From the NCBI GenBank assembly GCA_950097015.1, contig CATNEN010000026.1, positions 1,096,001-1,160,000 on the forward strand: a stretch of 64,000 nt of DNA. The letters run 5' to 3'. The notes under the pieces are model-generated. The model saw nothing but the letters and a program-made list of their open reading frames with translations. It searched no databases and was not told where the DNA came from. This stretch comes from Macrostomum hystrix. Taxonomy: Eukaryota > Platyhelminthes > Macrostomidae. Position numbers and translations under genes: made by a program. This document shows, one piece after another, positions 24,601 to 35,982 of the stretch. The number at the start of each line of letters is the position of its first letter. Within the stretch, counting starts at the first letter, position 1.

Positions 24601-24641
24601 AGAAGTTCAATTACAGCATCATCATCTTCGAGGGTTTGCAT
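18626..24641 (-). CDS. GRAMD2-like GRAM-domain membrane protein, seven exons
   Basis: Proteins of this family sit in the ER membrane and use the GRAM domain to bind plasma-membrane lipids at contact sites. Exons, in transcript order: 24476-24641, 23023-23126, 22779-22877, 21368-21499, 19147-19369, 18911-19046, 18626-18809. All donors are GT, acceptors AG, and phases agree, giving 347 residues. GRAM (about 45-150) includes LNEKILKSFPCFLVAEILIQ, DRHICFYSNIPGLKRN, IKIRFADIVKLTKEK and TVFSYVTSRDKLIQFLRNHW. A Ser/Asp-rich linker follows, then a TM helix at about 280-301 (ALTVIACLLVLLCAIVIVYL). No VASt domain is seen, which separates it from GRAMD1/Aster. A second hydrophobic stretch near the end (GLVAMLLFFVLFACKF) is odd and could be read-through of an unrecognised last intron. 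Introns 3 and 4 carry large arrays. Confidence 0.88.
19385..20362. repeat. 28-bp minisatellite with 56-bp higher-order structure
   Basis: About 35 copies of a 28-bp unit with core GGAGCCAGGTTGTGGATGG. Between about 19640 and 19970 a GGTGAAGCTAGG variant alternates with a GTCAACAGTGGAGCC variant, giving a 56-bp dimer. It lies in intron 4 of the GRAMD2-like gene, starting 15 bp from exon 5. Confidence 0.96.
20363..21367. other. rest of GRAMD2-like intron 4
   Basis: Unique intronic DNA. A short plus-strand frame at 20918-21103 has no domain or splice support. Confidence 0.4.
21590..22530. repeat. polypurine minisatellite, 33-34-bp units
   Basis: The plus strand is almost only A and G for about 900 bp. 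The first part has about 34-bp units (GGGAAATAGGGGAAGAGGGG core), the second has 33-bp units (AGATGGGAAGAAGGGAAGAA core). It lies in intron 3 of the GRAMD2-like gene, whose pre-mRNA is the pyrimidine strand here. Long frames in it are artefacts. Confidence 0.96.
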
Positions 24642-24693
24642 AATCCTATATTGGCAATGCCCAGTTAAATGCTGACTGTACTTCAACAACTCG

Positions 24694-24700
24694 TTTTTAT
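24694..24700 (-). promoter_or_regulatory. TATA-box candidate for the GRAMD2-like gene
   Basis: On the minus strand CTTATAAAAACG lies about 53 bp before the start codon at 24641, a workable TATA position for a short 5' UTR. The call rests on one motif. Confidence 0.35.
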
Positions 24701-26930
24701 AAGCGACAATAAGCCTAGGGTTGCTCGCCGTAAACTGATATCTGTCAGTCAGGTGACTTAAGAAGCGCTCGATTCTTTCCTATGCTAACCTCCCCCGCCT
24801 TCTTTAGTTTTAGTAAGACAGGCGTGGGACCATTTAGTTCCTTACTAACCTAATGGAATTGGTCTACTATAAAATAGTTTAGAAGGGGGTAAGGATTAGT
24901 CCACAAAATGTCGTCCGATGCGATGTGGCGTCTTTTAACTTTGGCCTTGGAACCCCTCCCAACCTCACCCGCTGGCGCAGCTCCGGTTGGCTAGCTGCCT
25001 CCGTTTCATAAAGTGGCGTGATTTAGCCTCCCTTATCTGGAGCTATTTTTAGCTTTTCGGCCGAGGTTGCTTCGCGTTGCTAAGTTACAAGCAAAGGGTG
25101 GGGCTGATGACTGTAAGTGTACATGCTGTGCTATGCGCGCTGTTGGTGTCGAGAAAAACCGCATTCGTCCAACCCCCCCCTCGTGTGCAAAGCAAGTCAC
25201 GCCAGTCGTTTGTCCTATATCTAGGCTACAGAAAGGGTGTATGTAGTAAGTCGAATTTAGGATATTGCCAATAGCTTGTGCTAGGAAGTGCCACGAAGTG
25301 CTAGGCCGTAGCAGGGGCAGGCTCTTTTCGATCTAGTCTTATTAAAAGGTCTCATAATGTTAGCACTTGTACCTAGTTTCAATAGACTTTGACTAATACG
25401 AGTATGTTATCGGATTCTAATAAAGAGAGTTGAGTACTTTTTTATCGCATACAAGGCCGTAACAGGTCTGCCCCGGCCACTCATTGTGTGCTCATAGCAG
25501 TCTCATTCATGACTAAGCTTCTGGACCAAGCTATTTTTTTTAAATGCGAGACAAGCTTTGTGCGGTGCAAAAATAGATTAATTATAATTGAGGTTGAGGA
25601 CTGGGGTCAACACACGTCTCACAGCAAAGGCAGGTTTTGTTTAGAAGATTCTATTGCCTAGCTACGGAATTGCCTATCTAAAAAACGAATGCTAATAGAA
25701 ACTAGAGCTAACGGAGCATACTGTGCTGGTTATTGCAATAACTATATGTTCATTATTCGTGTAAATTATGCATGGGGTGTGTCTAATCACATGCTAAATT
25801 GTTTATAAGCCTCCCCAATTTAGCTTAGCTTTTAATACGAAAGAAAATAAAACACAAGCGTTCATGTCGCAATATTTTTTCTAATATAAAAAATTAACAG
25901 ATAAACTAACATAAATTGAGACTTTGAAATTGATTATCATCTTCTTAGATGAAGAGTTGCAAAAGTGCATATATTAAGTTTTAATGTTTGTTTAACACAA
26001 TTATTATGTCACTCTCATGTAGCTGTAATAAATGGCTGTAAAGATAAACAAATGTTAGCGCTGAACCTGGTCGAGTGGATATCAGTAAGCGCAAGGTTAA
26101 TAGAAGGAATTGCTACAATTTGGGTGGCTCGCTAAGTTAACGGACTGAACAGCAATATAGCCTTTCAGCTAACTTTTTGTTGCATATCTTCTGAAACAAT
26201 AATCAAGTTGCCACCAATCTAAGAACTTCACCTTTTCCAATAAGCATCAAATAATTCACACCTGTGTGCCGATCAGCATCAGTATTCAAATTCTATCAGC
26301 TTGTCCACTGCCATACCCCAATGCACAAACTCATACAAGGATATACAGTTGAAAAAATGAGTCGAGCTCACGAGACACTGCCGACGATAGCGAGTTTTTC
26401 GAGTCTGCCAAGTCCATGCAGTTAGGCAGACTTAGAGTCCGGTGCTTGATCTGCTTATGCGATGAGCGCAGTACGCTCCACAATTTGTCCATGGATCTGT
26501 TGCTCAATATATTGCTCAATATAAAGATGGGGTATGATCACACAGCGAAGTTGCTATCTGTTTGGAGCATACAGAGACAACAGAGAGACTATGCAAATTA
26601 GTTTTCTCGAGTCTACATTATTGAGGTCTATTTGTCATAGACAAAAAATAGACTGCGCAAAAATAGTGTGCACTTCTGCTAACATCTTAAAGTAAGTTTC
26701 CTGCCCCGTTGGGTCTCTTTTCTTTCTGAGTCATCACCTCATTCAGCGAAAAACTTATCATCCGAGACTTGTGTTTATGGTACCACTTTTCACCCTATGT
26801 AAGGCGCAGGAAATAATAATGTTCCTGGACTACTTACCAATGTAAGCAGTATGTTGAGTAAATAAAAGTGACTTTATATTTTTAATAATGCTTTTGTTAA
26901 GAATATAATTTTGTATATCTATCCGCTCAT
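24701..26930. other. intergenic region, no gene seen
   Basis: Unique, partly GC-rich near 24900-25100 and then AT-rich. Frames at 25077-25274 and 26331-26601 lack start context, domain or splice sites. One TACGAGTA word at 25397. Confidence 0.45.
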
Positions 26931-29900
26931 TCATTCATCTACTGCGACTTCAGAAATATCCTTGCTTTCTTCAGCTTCCTTAGCGCTAATATCTAGGGGC
27001 ATGTCGTGCATTGTACCAGCATCGTCCATGCACAACGCGACCTGCATCGCCATGCGGTTAGCGCGCCAACAATCAGTTGTCAGACTGGAATTTCTCAGGA
27101 AATCCCGTATAAATGGGTCCCAGTATGAGCGCAACTCATCAGCAGACTCCAAAATCTGGACCACGCGAAGTGGGCCCAGGCTGAGCAGCACGGGCCGGCC
27201 GGTGCGCGGGCTCAGTCGCTGGCCGTAGTCGTTGATCTCGTATTCCTGATACAATCCAAAGATGTTGACAATAAACACGAGCCAGTCGAAGGTCCGGTCC
27301 GAGCGCAGTGTCACGGTAAAGAAAGAGACAAGGCTGGTCAGGAAGACCTTGAGACACGCCAGAAAACGACTCTGAGATGTTTAGGGATGGTTTGAATTTC
27401 GGGGTCGATTGGGGTTCTGGATGTTGAACCTCTGACTGGTAAACCTCTTACTGGTAAACCTCTGACTGGTAAACCTCTGACTGGTAAACCTCTGACTGGT
27501 AAACCTCTGACAGGTAAACCTCTGACAGGTAAACCTCTGACTGGTAAACCTCTGACTGGTAAACCTCTGACTAGTAAACCTCTGACTAGTAAACCTCTGA
27601 CTAGTAAACCTCTGACTGGTAAACTTCTGACTGGTACCCTTTGAAAAATAAAACTTTGCCTTTTAAACCACAACCTGGAATCCCTCAGTTAAATGCCTGC
27701 TGTTTATGCACTACATTTAACTTGTATTCCTCCATTTTTTTGTATTTCGTATATTTCGTAACCTGAAGTTAAATATAACCCAATGTTCCAAGTATTTAAT
27801 TTTTCCGTCTAGAATTTATAACCCGGTATAACAAGGGGGCTTAACTGCGCAGTCAGAACGCTCGTGACTATGTGCACTTCAAGCAAGTTAGCTCGTATAT
27901 AATTGTATGACTGCCTACTAGCCACGGAAATCAAGTGACAGTAAAATCTTTCACACTTTCACACTGGAAAACGGTAATGATTAAATGGTTACAGCTAAGT
28001 GGCTTATTATTACTATTAATAATCCGGGTCCTTTAAGTGGTTGTGGTTCGGAGAATAGATCAGGTCCTTGAGGGTGTTGTGGTTCAGGGAATATATTAGG
28101 TCCTCGAGTGTGTGTTTCGGAGAATAGATCAGGTCCTTGAGGGTGTTGTGGATCAGGGAATGTACCAGGTCCTTGAGTGTGTTGTTGTTCGGGGAATAGA
28201 TCAGGTCCTTGAGTGTGTTGTTGTTCGGGGAATAGATCAGGTCCTTGAGGGTGTTGTGGATCAGGGAATGTACCAGGTCCTTGAGTGTGTTGTTGTTCGG
28301 GGGAATAGATCAGGTCCTTGAGGGTGTTGTGGTTCAGGGAATGTACCAGGTCCTTGAGTGTGTTGTTGTTCGGGGAATAGATCAGGTCCTTGAGTGTGTT
28401 GTTGTTCGGGGAATAGATCAGGTCCTTGAGGGTGTTGTGGATCAGGGAATGTACCAGGTCCTTGAGTGTGTTGTTGTTCGGGGAATAGATCAGATCCTTG
28501 AGTGTGTTGTTGTTCGGGGAATAGATCAGGTCCTTGAGTGTGTTGTTGTTCGGGGAATAGATCAGGTCCTTGAGGGTGTTGTGGATCAGGGAATGTACCA
28601 GGTCCTTGAGTGTGTTGTTGTTCGGGGAATAGATCAGGTCCTTGAGTGTGTTGTTGTTCGGGGAATAGATCAGGTCCTTGAGGGTGTTGTGGATCAGGGA
28701 ATGTATACCAGGTCCTTGAGTGTGTTGTTGTTCGGGGAATAGATCAGGTCCTTGAGTGTGTTGTTGTTCGGGGAATAGATCAGGTCCTTGAGGGTGTTGT
28801 GGATCAGGGAATGTACCAGGTCCTTGAGTGTGTTGTTGTTCGGGGAATAGATCAGGTCCTTGAGGGTGTTGTGGTTCAGGGAATGTACCAGGTCCTTGAG
28901 TGTGTTGTTGTTCGGGGAATAGATCAGGTCCTTGAGTGTGTTGTTGTTCGGGGAATAGATCAGGTCCTTGAGGGTGTTGTGGTTCAGGGAATGTACCAGG
29001 TCCTTGAGTGTGTTGTTGTTCGGGGAATAGATCAGGTCCTTGAGTGTGTTGTTGTTCGGGGAATAGATCAGGTCCTTGAGTGTGTTGTTGTTCGGGGAAT
29101 AGATCAGGTCCTTGAGGGTGTTGTGGATCAGGGAATGTACCAGGTCCTTGAGTGTGTTGTTGTTCGGGGAATAGATCAGGTCCTTGAGGGTGTTGTGGTT
29201 CAGGGAATAGATTAGGTCCTCGAGTGTGTGTTTCGGAGAATAGATCAGGTCCTTGAGGGTGTTGTGGATCAGGGAATGTACCAGGTCCTTGAGTGTGTTG
29301 TTGTTCGGGGAATAGATCAGGTCCTTGAGTGTGTTGTTGTTCGGGGAATAGATCAGGTCCTTGAGGGTGTTGTGGATCAGGGAATGTACCAGGTCCTTGA
29401 GTGTGTTGTTGTTCGGGGAATAGATCAGGTCCTTGAGGGTGTTGTGGTTCAGGGAATGTACCAGGTCCTTGAGTGTGTTGTTGTTCGGGGAACGGACCAG
29501 GTCCTAGAGTGTGTTGTGGTTCAGGGAACGGACCAGGTCCTAGAGTCTTTTGATGGGATTATTTTGTAAAACTCACAGACAAGCTTTCCCTGTTGTGTTC
29601 AGCTAGCACTGAATCGTCATCAAGTTCTTTCACTTCCGTAGATTGTTCCTTCTTCTTCAGCTGATCCTTGCCTTGGAGCTGTCGGCGCATTCGCATCATC
29701 TGCTTATTGCGATGTCCCTGCCTCTCTATCTTGGCTTGGAGCAGCTTCTGTTTTTGCTGCTTGGTAATCTTGTTCGCCTTCTGATTGCGCTTATTCTGCG
29801 GAGACCGGCTGTTTGTGGGGTCTGGAGACTTTGACTTGTTCTTCTGCTTGGTCGCTTTTTTATCCGTGTTTTTCGTTTTATTTTGCTTTTCATATTTTTC

Positions 29901-29963
29901 CGGTTTCGTCTTCGTCTTGGCCTTTGAATTGGAGGATTGTTTCAAATCACTTTTTGGTGCCAT
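26931..29963 (-). CDS. Lys-rich membrane protein, unrecognised, two exons
   Basis: Exons are 29577-29963 and 26931-27371 (minus strand), donor GTGAGT, acceptor CAG, phase 0, total 275 residues. Residues 1-129 are highly basic and low in complexity (Lys/Gln/Asn/Ser-rich), becoming mixed-charge and helical (KQQKQKLLQAKIERQGHRNK). Exon 2 opens with a hydrophobic segment (FLACLKVFLTSLVSFFTVTL), a second (FDWLVFIVNIFGLY), then a domain that looks constrained (YQEYEINDYGQRLSPRTGRP, LGPLRVVQILESADELRSYW) and an acidic tail. GC content and lack of repetition in exon 2 support a real coding exon. I do not recognise the family; the basic N-terminus would be cytosolic if both segments span the membrane. 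The 2.2-kb intron is almost entirely minisatellite. A CAG acceptor lies 8 nt before the ATG. Confidence 0.65.
27427..27640. repeat. 15-bp minisatellite, about 14 copies
   Basis: The unit is GTAAACCTCTGACTG, with TTACTG, ACAGG and ACTAG variants. It lies in the intron of the Lys-rich membrane protein, about 55 bp from exon 2. Confidence 0.96.
28035..29545. repeat. 36-bp minisatellite with three interleaved unit types, about 42 copies
   Basis: Units of 36 bp share AGGTCCTTGAGTGTGTTG and end in either GGGGAATAGATC or AGGGAATGTACC. Types with TTGTTCGGGG, TGGATCAGGG and TGGTTCAGGG alternate in recurring blocks, so there is higher-order structure. The period is a multiple of 3, hence long repetitive frames that are not genes. 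Confidence 0.96.
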
Positions 29964-29979
29964 GTCTGCCACTGGGGCT

Positions 29980-31393
29980 TGGTTGCAGTCGAAACGATTT
30001 TTTTTTCAAAATGTGGACTTTCTACGTTTATTATTTCCCTTTAATCTACACAGACTCTAGCGTAGGACATGTAGGAATGAACTTTTTTTGTAATCTGGGA
30101 CAAAGACAACACCGAGACGCAAAACAAAAGGTTGGGGGGCTCTTTAGAAAATCATTATTCTATGTCCATTCCTTAAGTATGCCTGGGTAGTTTCCTTGAA
30201 CTAAAAAATATAACTTTTCAACTTTACCTCAAATGTGCGTTAAAATTGTCTATAAAAATTACTTCCTTTACTTGTGGATAAATAAAACTCACTTCAATAT
30301 TTTTTATTGCACTCATTGGTAAGAGAATGAATGTCTATGGTAATAGTTTAAAGAAGTGAACTAGAATTTTTCTAAGTAAGTGAAATTCATCAGAGCAACA
30401 GATGTAACGTTATACTCGGTGGTTATACTGTTATCAATCAAAGCACAACAGCCTTGTCTTTCCTTCATCTGTAGAAATCTAGCCTCTTCCACAGATTCTA
30501 TATTCTTCCACAGGTAATATAGAATCTGTAGCCTCTTCTGTCACGTCAACAGTTCTCCATGAACTCGTCTTACTCCCTTGATTGTTGTATACAGAGTCCT
30601 GTTAAGCTGACGACTGATTGTCTGCGTTGCCACAAGATGTCCATAGACAGTCATTCACCATCCCGGAGCGCTATAACACAGTTTTGCATTCGCTGACAAC
30701 AACGTTTATTTTGTGATTTCTGACAGCTAGCTTTGAAAATGAATAATACTCGTAATACAGGAGCTTCTATACGAGACGGCTATCTTTTCGACACAAAATT
30801 AGATTCTGAAGTGCACCAGCTAGTAGACGAAAAGTTTTGATCGGATCATTCCGATCAGAAATGACTGAGAAAATCCCTATTACGACTGGAGTATGCGGTG
30901 TTGTATCTTTTGGTCGCCGTCGCAGTCAATATTTAGATTTACTCATGGCTTAACTCGAAGTTACGAATAAAGTGCTCGAATTCCAGCCAATATATTGAAA
31001 GGCATGAGCAGTATTGAGGATGCTGGAATCCCTAGCTATCCAGCTAAACAATGCTATTATGCAAATAATGCGTGTTCGCGACATCCGATTCCAAGGGGGT
31101 TAGCTACAGAACATTAACAAGCATCGCGAATGGAGACTGAGCTTGCAAACATGCTGACCCAGCTGTATGCAAAAACGGGAAATCGTAAAAAATAGCTAAG
31201 AAATAATATAGCAATTGCTCAATTGCTGGCACAGCGTATTCTCGTTGCTTGAATTGTCACTGGGCCGGCATTTGTTCAGTTGCTCGGCTTCTCCCAGAAG
31301 TTGTTGCAGCAGATCCGCGTGATGTCACAGGGAATCAGAGTCTTTTTGGGCTCTGCGGATGTCAACGAGAAATTAAAATTCAATTCGGAAACG
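29980..31393. other. intergenic region with two hairpins
   Basis: No gene is supported. A perfect 14-bp hairpin lies at 30491-30529. A second, GATCGGA/TCCGATC with a 4-nt loop (30839-30856), overlaps the end of a 33-codon frame starting at about 30739, which I do not call as a gene. Confidence 0.45.
30491..30529. other. perfect 14-bp inverted repeat
   Basis: ACAGATTCTATATT (30491-30504) and AATATAGAATCTGT (30516-30529) are exact reverse complements around an 11-nt loop. Both sides are flanked by AGCCTCTTC in direct orientation (30481 and 30530), like a small insertion with direct repeats. Confidence 0.65.
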
Positions 31394-31401
31394 CTTTAAA
31401 G

Positions 31402-31884
31402 CAGGGGTCGGCAAACTCCGGCCCGCGGGCCAAATGCGGCCCTCGAAGCTCCCAAATCCGGCCCGTTGCCCCTTCCAACACCTATAGTATCCTGTCTCAT
31501 CTCTCCCGTGTCTCATCTCTCCCGTGTCTCATCTCTCCCGTGTCTCATTTATCCCGTGTCTCATCTCTCCCGTGTCTCATCTATCCCGTGTCTCATCTCT
31601 CCCGTGTCTCATCTCTCCCGTGTCTCATCTCTCCCGTGTCTCATCTCTCCCGTGTCTCATTTATCCCGTGTCTCATCTCTCCCGTGTCTCATCTCTCCCG
31701 TGTCTCATCTCTCCCGTGTCTCATTTATCGCGTGTCTCATCTCTCCCGTGTCTCATTTATCCCGTGTCTCATCTCTCCCGTGTCTCATCTCTTCCTTATA
31801 TCATGTTTCTATAATCAAAGCGGCCCGCTGTCGTCTTTTAGATTCTCTCTTTGGCCCGCCAGCTAATAAGTTTGCCGACCCCTG
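31402..31884 (+). mobile_element. hAT-type MITE, copy 2, intact with 8-bp TSD
   Basis: The ends are CAGGGGTCGGCAAACTCCGG and AGTTTGCCGACCCCTG, flanked by perfect 8-bp duplications CTTTAAAG (31394-31401 and 31885-31892), the hallmark of hAT insertion. Subterminal GGCCCGCGGGCC is conserved with copy 1. The core (31494-31795) is about nineteen copies of a 16-bp unit TCTCCCGTGTCTCATC. It encodes no transposase, so it is non-autonomous. Confidence 0.92.
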
Positions 31885-31892
31885 CTTTAAAG

Positions 31893-32282
31893 GGTTGTGA
31901 TGACAAATAGCAACGCCCCCAGCAATGTCAGATGTACAAGTTTACATCAAAGCGTCCTTGACACCAGGCTCAGGTTTAGGGTTTGGCATCTGCAACTTAA
32001 GGAAAGACAGAAACATGGATCTACTTGGACCCGATTCGCTTTGATTTTTTAGCCCCGATCAACGGCTGACCGAGCTACCACCTGGTTGCACAATGTAACT
32101 ATATCGATTGCTAAGCGGATTGTCGGGCCAACAGATCTGAATTAATTTTTTGTTTTTGCTTGCCTATACCGGTTATTGAGGCCGAGTGTGTAAGTCAAGC
32201 TAAGTTTCCGTTCGATTCACTCTTCGTTCCCATTTTGGCTCACTCTTATTGTATATATTATAATGCTGCTATATGTGCTATA
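31893..32282. other. unique spacer
   Basis: No gene or repeat seen between the MITE and the CA-rich array. Confidence 0.4.
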
Positions 32283-32716
32283 TGACATGCACACACTACA
32301 CACACACTACACACACACACTACACACACACACTACACACACACACTACACACACACACTACACACACACACTACACACACACACTACACACACACACTA
32401 CACACACACACTACACACACACACTACACACACACTACACACACACACACTACACACACACACTACACACACACTACACACACACACACTACACACACAC
32501 ACACTACACACACACACTACACACACACACACACTACACACACACAAACTACACACACACACACTACACACACACACACTATACACACACACTACACACA
32601 CACACACTACACACACACTACACACACGCACTACACACACACACACACTACACACACACACTACACACACACACTACACACACACACACACACTACACAC
32701 ACACTACACACACACT
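32283..32716. repeat. (CACACACACTA)n repeat
   Basis: Tandem 9-13-bp units of CACACA with a CTA interruption. Long His/Thr frames on one strand and Cys/Val frames on the other are artefacts. Confidence 0.97.
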
Positions 32717-33334
32717 GTTAATTTCCAGACGTCCTGATTTTGCTTCCTCAGGTCGAAGTTCGCCTTTGCTGGGTAGGCTATTGTGCCCTCGTTTCTGAGT
32801 TTTTTGCATGCATTTAATGACAATCAAATTGTATTCGTGAAGCCTACCTTCTGTAATCAAGCCTGTTATTTAACTACAACGATGGCTAGCAACCACAGCA
32901 GAGAACTAGCGAATCATCGACCCCTCAACAGCACAGTGGAAATTCAATAATGCAATATACGATAATTCACATAAAGTGTAGCTACTTATGTTTTTATTTA
33001 TAATAGTTGGAAACTTTCTTGCACATCTGTTGTAGCTCGACATTTCACCACTCCAGCTACGTTTAAGATACGTTAAGTGCTGAAATACCTAGACATCTCT
33101 AGCTCAAGTGCTACAAGCTGACTGTGCCAAGAGTTCAGAACAGAAGTAGAAAACGGAACTTAATTGTTTTACTTTTAATGCATGCATCTTGACATTGTTT
33201 ATAGTCAATATTGAGTTTTAATAAGTGGGGGACATGGTCCCAAACCATGACATGCTGTCAAATTATGCGTCTGTGATCGTAGTTCCTTTTACTCGTAAAT
33301 TACAGTAACAATGCAAGTTTTGCAACAATGATGT

Positions 33335-34874
33335 CTTCTCTATTCCATGCACAGAAACTCCTAAATGCTTCTGTGCTCCAAAAGCCAATTAAACTTTATA
33401 AGTCATAGAGACAGGGCGCCGCCGCTGCCCATTCTTGACAGTGGCATTCTGATTTCTGATTTGAAAGCTTCATTCAGCAGGTATTCACTAGGCCCCTATA
33501 AGCCCAGGTCGTTTTATAATTAATTAAACTCCTTGCTTTGACATAAGATAAAGTAAAAAATCCTACGTCTACGAGCTGGCCTGTGAGACACAGAGAACAG
33601 ACCAAGAGTGGAATATGAATTTGCGCATAGTGTTAGGCAGAAGTAGAGAACGAAATCTATTCTCATTTTAAATGCAGCTGTAACAGATAAACAATATTCG
33701 GGAAAAAATATACAACTGAAGTTTCCAACAGGGTTAGAAATATTGAATTATTAAGTGTATCAAACATGGTCCGCTAAAAGATGAATTGACAGTGGTACTT
33801 TAGGGACTACTAGATACTCTGGTATTAACTAGTCCCTGGATACTCGCAAATTACATGGCACCTATGTTTTAAAAACCTCAGTAATTGAACTCCTAATTAA
33901 TTTTTTATTAAATACGTTAAAATATTTGAAGTATTTACCAAAATATTTTTTGACGCTTGATTGACAGAAAGGTACTGACTTGGGAGCTCGCACAGTGTAG
34001 ATGACAAGCTTCTTTTCGTGTGTCTCTCGGCCTGGGAGGACCATAAGGAAGCTGTACTTTTAGTCGATTTTAGTAGACACAATCGCAACATCATCTAATT
34101 AGCCTCCCAGACGCCCAGAAGAAGTCCTTGCTTCCGATAATCGATGCGATGTTGTATTTAAAGGTGTGTGAACTCTGTTTGATCAAGACCGAAGCAGCGC
34201 TTAAGTGACACGAGATTTGGAAAAGATCTTGACGCTATCGGATTGAAACTAGTATCCTTCCGGAGACACGGAATTCCATTTTAGGCGCGAGCCACTTCAG
34301 CGTTTCTGTAAGAAAGCTGGCGTGCACTTGGCGCCAGCTTCAACTCAGAAATCTGTCTGAACAAGATAGCAGAATTTCCTGGCACAATTTCCTCTGCAGC
34401 TCACAATCTATTCACGGCACCAAATTGAGTAGACACGAATGAAGTAGAGACGAATGTCGAGTGTTTCTGGTGAACTTTTGCGAACACAGACCGCTTTCTT
34501 TCGGCTAAGCCCAGCAAAATCTGCCAAAATCCATGCGTGGTTGATGGATGAAGCAAACTCTGAAGTCAGAAAAGGTTCCGTGCTGAAGATATATTTTCAG
34601 AGGATTATAATCCCAACCGGCTGAAGCTTTCAAATCGAGGCAGTGAAAAATGAAATCAGAATTTGCCACTGTCACGAAAATGCGCACAGCGGTGGCGCAC
34701 AGCAACTATGACTCATATTTTTTTGGCTTTCCATTTCATATAATGTGAAACGATTTATTGGGAACATACTCGTACCTTTTTGTATTTGTAATACCCAGCT
34801 TACAAAATTAAACTTAAGCAAAAGAACAGGGGAATTCTAAGCATTTGGTAGTTTCTGTGCATGGAATAGAGAAG
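33335..34874. mobile_element. segment bounded by 36-bp inverted repeats, possible DNA-element remnant
   Basis: Positions 33335-33370 and 34839-34874 are reverse complements at 34 of 36 positions (shared core CTATTCCATGCACAGAAACT), with looser similarity beyond. The 1.47-kb interior has no transposase-like frame. I could not identify a clear target duplication, so an inverted duplication is an alternative. Confidence 0.5.
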
Positions 34875-35781
34875 GATTTGTTGCTGCGAGGTAGCAGTCT
34901 GGTCATCCAGGCGGCACAGTCACTAAATACCTGACAATCTATGCATTGAATTTATATATCAGTCAGTTAGGCTAATTCAATTACAGCTGTCACGGCTAAT
35001 GAATAGAGTGGTTGCCATTTGTTTTGCTCCACTGACGTGCCCGTAATACCAGCCACTCATACAATTCTCTAAGCATAGGAATCTTCTCTTACCAAGGGTC
35101 ATTAACTTATTCGCAAATAGTAACTGCCCAAACAAACCTCATGGGACTCTAACTCTATCTTACCCATGAGTTGAGCAAGCTGTGTACTGCTGTCCAGTCC
35201 ATGGACTGCAGGGGGTCTGCCTCACCCACCCAGCTCCTGTCTGAACAGGGAATCAAGCATCTGGCTCGAAGAACTTTTTTCCTGGAATGATAAACGCCAT
35301 TTTTCGCCCAGGGAAATTGGGCTTTCTCCGGAGGCGTCACTCCGGGGTGGGTCTCAGCCGCGATCTCACTCGCGAGCCATTGGTAGAAAGGATGGCCAAA
35401 GTCGGGTGTCCTCAGCCGCCTGGAAGCTCACAGGGGCGTCAAGCTACGGGGAAGTTCAGCTGCTCTCCTGGCCGTAGAGGTCGGCACCCACTGTACAGTC
35501 ACTGACGCGAGTAATGGTTGAATTTTTCGTCTCCAAGCGCCACAAGACGCCGCTTAAGACTCCGACCCACGTAATTTCACAATGGGATACAAAGTAAGTT
35601 TGCTAACGGGCCCATCGGAGCACATGACAAGTAAGCTAGTGCAAGCTTCAAACTTAAGGGGCATGTTTTTCTCGTTTCTCTTTATGCACACGACTGTATT
35701 GCATGAACACTTACAGCTGTTAGTGTCGCAGCTGTTGCATCTCGTGCTGTTCGACGCTGCACTCCTCCTCTTCCTGGTGAA
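34875..35781. other. intergenic, possible SINE-like fragment
   Basis: At about 35190-35270 the palindrome CAGTCCATGGACTG and, on the minus strand, GCTTGATTCCC (B-box-like) resemble parts of the repeat at 42200-42510. The match is weak. ATGGGATACAAA followed by GTAAGT at 35582 could be a tiny first exon but has no other support. Confidence 0.3.
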
Positions 35782-35879
35782 ATGACGGCAGCAGAAGCAC
35801 TCCTAGTCTTTGCTTTCCTCTTGCTGGCTGCGAGCCACGCTGGTCCGTGCGAGACATGCTTGTCGGGCTTCTGCTGGAG
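35782..35879 (+). CDS. candidate first exon of a secreted Cys-containing protein (partial)
   Basis: The ATG at 35782 opens MTAAEALLVFAFLLLAASHA, a good signal peptide, then GPCETCLSGFCW with three cysteines, and stops at a GTGCGT donor after 98 nt. I found no downstream exon; the next 1.6 kb on the other strand is the GPCR, so the gene would span it or be a fragment. Signal-peptide-like strings can arise by chance in GC-rich DNA. Confidence 0.35.
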
Positions 35880-35982
35880 GTGCGTTTACGGAAAATAAAA
35901 TGAAGCTTTTACGCATTTTGGCGACTTTTGTTTGTGCTTTTCATTATGCTTTTTTAGTGCATTTGGCAGCCTTTTGATATGT

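Noticed and set aside
28112-29569. Repetitive frames with DQVLECVVVRG repeats resembling a fibrous protein
   Set aside because: 36-bp minisatellite in an intron; the frame is broken at several places and has no start or splice support.
30739-30840. 33-codon frame followed by a GATCGGA/TCCGATC hairpin, resembling a small gene with terminator
   Set aside because: Too short, no signal peptide or motif; the hairpin is not a eukaryotic terminator or a histone stem-loop.
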